Origin: Flavobacterium gyeonganense
GTDB taxonomy: Bacteria; Bacteroidota; Bacteroidia; Flavobacteriales; Flavobacteriaceae
Direction of reading: 5' to 3'
DNA: 64,000 nucleotides
NCBI RefSeq assembly: GCF_029625295.1
Contig: NZ_CP121112.1
Coordinates: 3,534,001 to 3,598,000, forward strand
Translations under genes and position numbers: made by a program
Notes under the pieces: model-generated
Database searches by the model: none
What the model saw: the letters and a program-made list of their open reading frames with translations, nothing else
Told to the model about the DNA's origin: nothing
In this document: positions 58,364-64,000 of the stretch, piece after piece
Numbering within the stretch: position 1 is the stretch's first letter
How the letters are laid out: each line of letters begins with the position of its first letter

Positions 58364-59314
58364 TTAATCGTGATTCTCTATTTGCTTATAAGCATCAATA
58401 ACCTTTTTAACCAGTCTGTGACGTACAATGTCTTTATCATCCAGATAAATAATTCCGATTCCTTCAATATCCTTCAGCACCAAAATAGCTTCTTTCAGAC
58501 CGGAAATAGTTCTTCTTGGCAAATCGACCTGTCCCGGGTCTCCCGTAATCATGAATTTTGCGTTTTTCCCCATACGGGTCAGAAACATTTTCATTTGTGA
58601 GTGAGTGGTGTTTTGTGCTTCATCCAGAATTACAAAAGCATTATCTAATGTACGTCCGCGCATAAATGCCAAAGGCGCAATCTGAATAATTCCTTTTAAA
58701 ATGTAATCTTCGAGTTTTTCGTTTGGAAGCATATCACGCAAAGCATCATAAAGCGGCTGCATGTAAGGATCGAGTTTTTCCTTCATATCCCCGGGTAAAA
58801 AACCAAGGTTTTCGCCTGCTTCGACTGCCGGACGTGTAAGGATGATTCTTTTGACTTCTTTATCTTTCAGCATTTTTACAGCCATTGCAACACCCGTATA
58901 CGTTTTTCCGGTTCCTGCAGGACCAATAGCAAACACCATATCATTTTTTTTGATTGTATCAACAAGTAATTGCTGATTAGGTGTCATGGCTTTTATAATT
59001 TTACCGCCAACTCCATGAACCAATATTTTGTCATGATCTAATGATTTTCTTTCATCCTGACCATCGCTCATAATCACACGTTCAATTACGTTATCGTCAA
59101 TGTTGTTGTATCGGGTAAAATGAAGCATAAGCCTCTGAAATCTTTTTTCGAATTCATCTAAAACTTCTTTTTCGCCAAAAGCCTTTAAAGTGGTCCCTCG
59201 TGCTACGATTTTAAGCTTTGGGTAGTACTTTTTAATTATTTCCAAATGGCTGTCCTGAGCGCCCCAAAATTCTTTAGGGGCGATGTCTATTAGCTCAATT
59301 ATTCTTTCGTTCAA
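58364..59314 (-). CDS. phoH: PhoH family ATPase
   Basis: A 316-residue cytoplasmic protein. Residues about 1-105 are the N-terminal PhoH-like domain with GVGGKIIKAMTP following; the P-loop ATPase core has Walker A GPAGTGKT and Walker B VILDEAQNT, plus GDPGQVDLP, typical of PhoH (helicase superfamily 1 relatives). The family is linked to RNA metabolism and the phosphate-starvation response in E. coli; the precise function is unsettled. Length is normal. It is divergent from the SAM hydroxide adenosyltransferase gene, an arrangement I recall from other flavobacteria. A CAAATCTA on the plus strand (59350-59357) could be its -7 box. Confidence 0.92.
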   Translation of the reverse strand: MNERIIELIDIAPKEFWGAQDSHLEIIKKYYPKLKIVARGTTLKAFGEKEVLDEFEKRFQRLMLHFTRYNNIDDNVIERVIMSDGQDERKSLDHDKILVHGVGGKIIKAMTPNQQLLVDTIKKNDMVFAIGPAGTGKTYTGVAMAVKMLKDKEVKRIILTRPAVEAGENLGFLPGDMKEKLDPYMQPLYDALRDMLPNEKLEDYILKGIIQIAPLAFMRGRTLDNAFVILDEAQNTTHSQMKMFLTRMGKNAKFMITGDPGQVDLPRRTISGLKEAILVLKDIEGIGIIYLDDKDIVRHRLVKKVIDAYKQIENHD

Positions 59315-59426
59315 ATGAGGTAGTTTTTAATTAAAAATAAATTTGTTTGCAAATCTACTGTCGGGTATGTTTATATCTTTAAAGGCAAATTACATTTTCT
59401 TTCTTTCAATTTGCATTAAGTATTAT

Positions 59427-59434
59427 TAGCTTTG
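59427..59434 (+). promoter_or_regulatory. Bacteroidetes -7 box upstream of the SAM hydroxide adenosyltransferase gene
   Basis: TAGCTTTG fits TAnnTTTG, 59 bp before the ATG. The nearest TTG upstream is only 13 bp away, so the -33 element is doubtful. Confidence 0.35.
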
Positions 59435-59493
59435 CATTTCTCAAATTTAATGAAAATTAGATTTAAATACTACCAATAGTTATAAACAAAAAT

Positions 59494-60321
59494 ATGTCAA
59501 TAATTACCCTTACTACCGATTATGGCTTGAAAGACCACTTTGTTGGTTCGTTGAAGGGTAAAATTCTTTCTGAAATTCCGGAAGCAAAAATCATAGACAT
59601 TTCACACGATATTGATCCATTCAACACTGCTGAAGCAAGTTATATTATTGGTGCGTCCTATCTGAGTTTTCCTAAAGGAACTGTTCATTTAATTGGTGTT
59701 GATATTGAATTAAATAAAGAGAATCAGCATATCGCCATGCAGTGGAATGATCACTACTTTATTTGTGCTGACAACGGGATTTTAAGTATGCTTACGCAAA
59801 AGATTGTGCCGCAGAAAATTGTCGAAATTAATATCCATGATCGTTTTCCTGCCGATTATACTGACTTGGATGTTTTTATACAAGTAGCCTGTCATATTGC
59901 CAAAGGTGGGTTGTTAAATGTTATTGGAAAAGAAATCACAGAGATTAAAGAAATAAACGAATTGCAGGCAGTAGTTTCAAACGATGGCAATTCACTTAAA
60001 GGGTATGTTATTTACATTGACCATTTTGGAAACGTAGTGACTAATATTTCTAAAAGGCAATTTTTGGAGGTTGCCAAAGGACGTTCTTACGAAATTGTTA
60101 TGAATCCTAAAAGTATCAAAACGATTTTACCCAATTATTCTGCCATTGCTACTTCGGATAAGTATCCGATAAAAACATACGAAGGCGAAAAACTGGCTAT
60201 TTTTAATGAAGCCGGTTTCCTGGAAATAGCTATTTTTAGAAGCAATCCTTCAAAAGTTGGTTCAGCAAATAGTTTATTAGGACTGAATTACAGAGATGTG
60301 ATTACAATACAGTTTTTCTAA
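59494..60321 (+). CDS. SAM hydroxide adenosyltransferase (DUF62 family)
   Basis: A 275-residue enzyme of the family that splits S-adenosylmethionine with water into adenosine and methionine, related to fluorinase and chlorinase. Visible marks: ITLTTDYGLKDHFVG at the N-terminus, IDISHDIDPFNTAEASY, FPKGTVHLIGVD, and YIDHFGNVVTNI in the C-terminal domain. The typical active-site Asp-Arg/His features of the hydrolase type fit better than the halogenase-specific loop, which is not seen. The physiological role is unknown. It is divergent from phoH and upstream of gldF. Confidence 0.88.
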   Translation: MSIITLTTDYGLKDHFVGSLKGKILSEIPEAKIIDISHDIDPFNTAEASYIIGASYLSFPKGTVHLIGVDIELNKENQHIAMQWNDHYFICADNGILSMLTQKIVPQKIVEINIHDRFPADYTDLDVFIQVACHIAKGGLLNVIGKEITEIKEINELQAVVSNDGNSLKGYVIYIDHFGNVVTNISKRQFLEVAKGRSYEIVMNPKSIKTILPNYSAIATSDKYPIKTYEGEKLAIFNEAGFLEIAIFRSNPSKVGSANSLLGLNYRDVITIQFF

Positions 60322-60437
60322 GAATCTTAAAGTCTAAATGATAAATTAAAATTGGAATGTATTCGAATCCTGATAAACATTCGAAACATATTCATTGGAA
60401 TTTTATTTTTTTTCTAAAAAAGAAGAATCAATTTTGG

Positions 60438-60445
60438 TACTTTTG
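60438..60445 (+). promoter_or_regulatory. Bacteroidetes -7 box upstream of gldF
   Basis: TACTTTTG fits TAnnTTTG and lies 69 bp before the gldF ATG. No clear TTG is at the right distance. Confidence 0.4.
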
Positions 60446-60513
60446 CGCGCTTGTAATGCCTTTGGTTATAATGCCAAAGCAAATAACAAAATCAAACGAT
60501 TAAACGTTTTTAC

Positions 60514-61238
60514 ATGAAATCAATCATTTTACGGGAAATAAAATCCTTTTTTGGTTCTCCAATAGGCTATTTGGTCATTGCTATTTTCTTAATCAGCAAC
60601 GGGCTGTTTTTATGGGTTTTTGAAGGAGATTATAATATTCTAAATACGGGTTATGCAGATTTGACTCCATTTTTCAGTCTGGCACCCTGGATTCTAATTT
60701 TCCTTATTCCGGCAGTAACAATGAGAAGTTTTTCTGATGAAAAAAACAGGGAACACTGGAATTGCTGCTGACTAAACCATTATCAATTTGGGAAATTGTA
60801 AACGGAAAATTTTTAGGTGCTGCATTTTTGATTATCCTGGCAATAATCCCAACATTTATATATGTAAAAGTAATTTCAAATCTGGGCTTCCCTGAAGGAA
60901 ACATCGATATGGGAAGTACAATTGGTTCTTACTTCGGGTTGTTATTTCTGATAGCAGCTTATTCAGCTATTGGAATTTTTACTTCAACACTTTCAGAAAA
61001 TCAAATTGTGGCCTTTATCGTTTCTGTTTTTTTATGTTTTTTCTTTTATTACGGTTTTGACGGGCTGGCTTCTCTGATTCCTGGATTTTCTGGTTTTATT
61101 TCGGTTTTAGGAATGCAGGACCATTTTAAAAGTATGAGCAGGGGAGTAATTGATACCCGCGATGTAATTTACTTTTTAAGTATTACACTTCTGTTTTTGT
61201 CGTTTACAGTTTATCAATTAAAATCTTTTAAAGCCTAA
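60514..61238 (+). CDS. gldF: Gliding motility ABC transporter permease GldF, interrupted by one frameshift
   Basis: Two frames (60514-60771 and from about 60750 to 61238) give one protein of about 241 residues, the length I recall for GldF of Flavobacterium johnsoniae. It has about six transmembrane segments of the ABC-2 permease type, starting MKSIILREIKSFFGSPIGYL. The break is an A7 run at 60740-60746; one added A restores SDEKKQGTLELLLTKPLS, the usual permease cytoplasmic loop. GldF works with GldG and the ATPase GldA (not in this window); the role in gliding is unsettled. Its stop shares one base with the gldG ATG (TAATG), so the two are coupled. Confidence 0.9.
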
Positions 61239-62922
61239 TGAAACCATCTGCTCAAATAAATATCAAGACGTTATGGATCACAATTTTTGTTTTAGTTGTC
61301 CTGAATATGTTAGGCTCTTTGTTTTTTTATCGATTTGATTTAACAAAGGACAAAAGATATACATTGTCTGAAACTTCCTTGCAAATTGTAAAACAGGTGA
61401 AAAATCCTTTATCTGTAAAGATTTATATGGAAGGTGATTTGCCAGCTGATTTCAGACGTTTGCAGCAAGAAACAAGACAGTTGTTAGAAGAGTTTCAAGC
61501 CTATAATTCTAATATTGTCTTTGAATTTGTAAATCCTTTAGAAAATAAAGATGAAAGCGAAGCGTTAACAAAATCACTTTTTCAAAAAGGTTTAATTCCG
61601 GTAAATATTACGGTTGATGACAAGGGAAAACAGTCTCAGGCAATGGTTTTTCCATGGGCAGTTGCAGTCTATAACAACCGGGAAATAAATATTCCCTTAT
61701 TGAAGAATAGAATGGGGGCTTCTACTACGCAAAAAGTAATAGGTTCAATTCAGCATTTAGAATACTCAATAGCGGATGCGATCAATAAAATTACTAAAGA
61801 CAAGCAAAAGAAAGTCGCGATCATTAAAGGGAATGGGGAAATGAATGAAATTCATATTGCCAAAATGTTGATGCAAATTCGTGAAAGTTATTACATAGGG
61901 CCTTTTACGCTTGACTCTGTGGGTAAAGATCCTAATGGAAGTTTAAACGCTTTAAAGAAATATGATTTAGCAATTATAGCAAAACCTACTGAAGCTTTTT
62001 CTGATGAGGAAAAACAGGTTTTAGATCAGTTTATCATGAATGGTGGAAAATCATTGTGGCTTATTGATCAGGTGGCTGCAGATATGGACAGCCTTTACAA
62101 TCAGGCAGGGGCAACGCTGGCTTATCCAAGGGATTTGAATCTGAATGATATGTTCTTTAAATACGGATTCAGAATCAATCCTGATTTGGTAAAAGACGAA
62201 CAGGGAAGTCCAATAAAATTAGCAACCGGAGAACAAGGAAGTGCAACACAATATCAGGATTTTATTTGGAAATTTGCCCCGCTTGTTTCGCCTGAAAGCA
62301 AACATCCGATTGTGAAAAATTTAGGCGGAATCAAATTTGACTTTGCCAGCCCAATAGATACATTGAAAAACGGAATTAAGAAAACTGTTTTATTGCAGTC
62401 ATCACCTTATTCCAAAAAATAGGAACGCCGTTTGAAGTCAATTTAGGCATTGTTTCAGAGCAGACTTCTCCGAAGGATTATCTTAATAAAGGAAATGTAC
62501 CAATGTCGGTTTTACTAGAAGGAAGTTTTCATTCGGTTTTTGAAAATCGTGTTTTGGCTTTCAAAGAAAATTCATTTTTAGCAAAAGGAAAACCTACTAA
62601 AATGATTGTTGTTTCTGATGGTGATTTGGCTAGAAATCAATTGGATAAAAACAGAATGCCAGTGGAATTGGGTTACGACCAGCGCTCAGGGAATTTATAC
62701 GACAACAAAGATTTTGTAATGAACTGTATCAATTATTTGCTGGATGATACCGGACTTATTAACATTAGAAGTAAGGATTTAGATTTGCCTTTATTGGATA
62801 AAGAGAAAGTTTATGAAAATTATACCCAGACGCAATTCATAACTATCGGACTTCCAATCTTAGTTTTGTTGGTTTTCGGCCTTCTGTTTACCTATATCCG
62901 AAAAAGAAAATACAGCAAATAG
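61238..62922 (+). CDS. gldG: Gliding motility-associated ABC transporter substrate-binding protein GldG, interrupted by one frameshift
   Basis: Two frames (61238-62422 and from about 62420 to 62922) give about 561 residues. There is one N-terminal transmembrane helix (about 11-31) and one C-terminal helix near the end (ITIGLPILVLLVFGLLF), with a large extracytoplasmic part between. It has the GldG start region FDLTKDKRYTLSETS and an ABC-type uncharacterised transport domain. The break is an A6 run at 62414-62419; one more A gives SKKIGTPFEVNLGIVSEQ. It is translationally coupled to gldF and followed after about 110 bp by dnaN, the order I recall from Flavobacterium. Confidence 0.9.
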
Positions 62923-62937
62923 ATGTTAATAAAAAAA

Positions 62938-62969
62938 TTGTAAAACTAAGATTGTTTACGATATATTTG
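62938..62969 (+). promoter_or_regulatory. Bacteroidetes promoter of dnaN
   Basis: TTG at 62938-62940 and TATATTTG at 62962-62969, 21 bp apart, 61 bp before the dnaN ATG. This is a good consensus match. Confidence 0.65.
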
Positions 62970-63030
62970 TAATCCTTATTTTTAAAGTTTAAATAACCAA
63001 TAAATAGGCTCAAAAATTAAAAACAAACAG

Positions 63031-64000
63031 ATGAAATTTATAGTATCGAGTTCTTACTTATTAAAACAATTACAAGTTTTAGGTAGTGTAATTAACAGTA
63101 ACAATACGTTGCCTATTTTGGACAACTTCTTATTTGAACTTAATAATGATGAGTTGACAGTTTCTGCTTCAGATCTTGAAACTACAATGTCAGCAACATT
63201 ATCAATCGATTCTAAGAGTAAGGGAAGTGTAGCTGTTCCAGCAAAACTTTTACTTGAAATTTTAAAAACATTTCCTGAGCAGCCTTTAGCCTTTACAGTT
63301 GAAGATAATAACACAGTGGAAATTAGTTCTAATTCAGGAAAGTATGCATTAGCGTATGCTGCCGGAGAAGAATTTCCTAAATCAGTAAATCTTGATGACC
63401 CATCTGTGACTATTGTTCCAGCAGATGTATTGGCTACTGCGGTAAGTAAAACTATTTTCGCAGCTGGTAATGATGATTTACGCCCGGTAATGTCTGGAGT
63501 TTTCTTCCAGTTTTCACCTGAAGGATTAACTTTCGTTGCTACAGATGCTCATAAATTGGTGAAATATGCACGTACGGATGTAAAAGCATCTCAGGTTGCA
63601 GATTTTATTATGCCTAAAAAACCTTTGAATATTTTAAAAAGTATTCTTGGAAGTTCTGATGCAGAAGTAAAAATTGAATATAACGATTCAAATGCAACTT
63701 TCTCATTTGATAATTATATTTTGATGTGCCGTTTAATTGATGGGAAGTATCCAAATTACGAAGCGGTGATCCCAAAAGAAAATCCAAACAGATTAATGAT
63801 TGACCGTTCTTTATTTTTGAGTTCTGTTAAGCGTGTCGCGATTTTCTCAAATAAAACTACGCATCAAATTCGTTTAAAAATCGCTGGAGCTGAATTAAAT
63901 GTTTCTGCTGAAGATATTGATTATTCAAACAAAGCTGAGGAAAGATTAACTTGCGATTATCAGGGTGATGATCTTCAAATTGGTTTCAATTCACGTTTTT
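63031..64000 (+). CDS. dnaN: DNA polymerase III beta sliding clamp (3' end outside window)
   Basis: The frame starts at ATG 63031 (MKFIVSSSYLLKQLQ) and is open to the last base, giving 323 of about 370 expected residues. It shows the three-fold clamp pattern: NTLPILDNFLFELN in domain I, RPVMSGVFFQF and FVATDAHKLV in domain II, and the start of domain III with LDGKYPNYEAVIP-like IDGKYPNYEAVIPKEN. The ring clamps the replicative polymerase to DNA and recruits repair proteins. It has its own promoter and stands after gldG. Confidence 0.95.
   Translation, partial: MKFIVSSSYLLKQLQVLGSVINSNNTLPILDNFLFELNNDELTVSASDLETTMSATLSIDSKSKGSVAVPAKLLLEILKTFPEQPLAFTVEDNNTVEISSNSGKYALAYAAGEEFPKSVNLDDPSVTIVPADVLATAVSKTIFAAGNDDLRPVMSGVFFQFSPEGLTFVATDAHKLVKYARTDVKASQVADFIMPKKPLNILKSILGSSDAEVKIEYNDSNATFSFDNYILMCRLIDGKYPNYEAVIPKENPNRLMIDRSLFLSSVKRVAIFSNKTTHQIRLKIAGAELNVSAEDIDYSNKAEERLTCDYQGDDLQIGFNSRF

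Noticed and set aside
60762..61238. Independent small membrane protein after a truncated gldF
   Set aside because: It is the remainder of the same permease once the A7 run is corrected, and its only start is a TTG inside the conserved loop.

Overview
The window comes from a member of the Bacteroidota, most likely the genus Flavobacterium or a close relative. The evidence is AT-rich DNA, A-rich ribosome-binding regions, promoters of the Bacteroidetes type (TTG/TTTG, about 20 bp, TAnnTTTG), type IX secretion (T9SS) cargo with both type A and type B sorting domains, a PorP/SprF protein, the gliding genes gldF and gldG next to dnaN, and a hybrid two-component regulator beside polysaccharide esterases. 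I saw no tRNA, rRNA, CRISPR array, insertion sequence or prophage.

Layout. 1-2.5 kb: the end of a TonB-dependent receptor gene, a DUF2911 protein and a GreA-like protein. 2.8-6.3 kb: two tandem, diverged asparagine synthetase (asnB) genes. 6.6-12.8 kb: gyrB, mdh and fused secDF. 13.2-18.2 kb, minus strand: lgt, yidD, cysS, folE and a class I aminotransferase. 18.3-26.5 kb: a retropepsin-like PDZ protein, a T9SS block (large type B cargo, PorP/SprF, OmpA/PD40 protein) and two small envelope proteins. 26.8-29.4 kb: valS. 29.6-32.9 kb: an unrecognised, overlapping pair of secreted proteins bracketed by two near-identical terminator hairpins. 33-34.8 kb: a DUF4294 protein divergent from an M42 peptidase. 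34.9-42.5 kb: a five-gene heavy-metal efflux locus (response regulator, kinase, TolC-like, adaptor, CzcA-like pump) with periodic TTAA boxes between regulators and pump. 42.7-48.4 kb: ankyrin protein, NTF2-like lipoprotein, purC, S9 peptidase and HAD phosphatase. 48.6-58.2 kb: a pectin locus, with a SusR-like hybrid regulator divergent from a secreted pectin methylesterase and a rhamnogalacturonan-acetylesterase-like enzyme, both with C-terminal T9SS sorting domains. 58.4-64 kb: phoH, a SAM hydroxide adenosyltransferase, gldF, gldG and the start of dnaN.

A striking overall feature is seven one-base deletions, all in A/T homopolymers, that break otherwise well-conserved genes: cysS, the OmpA-family gene, the efflux response regulator, the hybrid regulator (twice), gldF and gldG. 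Restoring one base in each gives full-length proteins with normal junctions. Because cysS is essential, homopolymer under-calling in the assembly is the likeliest cause. Polymerase slippage or real lesions are less likely but testable. I annotate each as one gene spanning its break.

The best candidates for something undescribed are the 29.6-32.9 kb two-gene secreted module and the TTAA-box operator. At least three families of palindromic interspersed repeats lie in the intergenic gaps.
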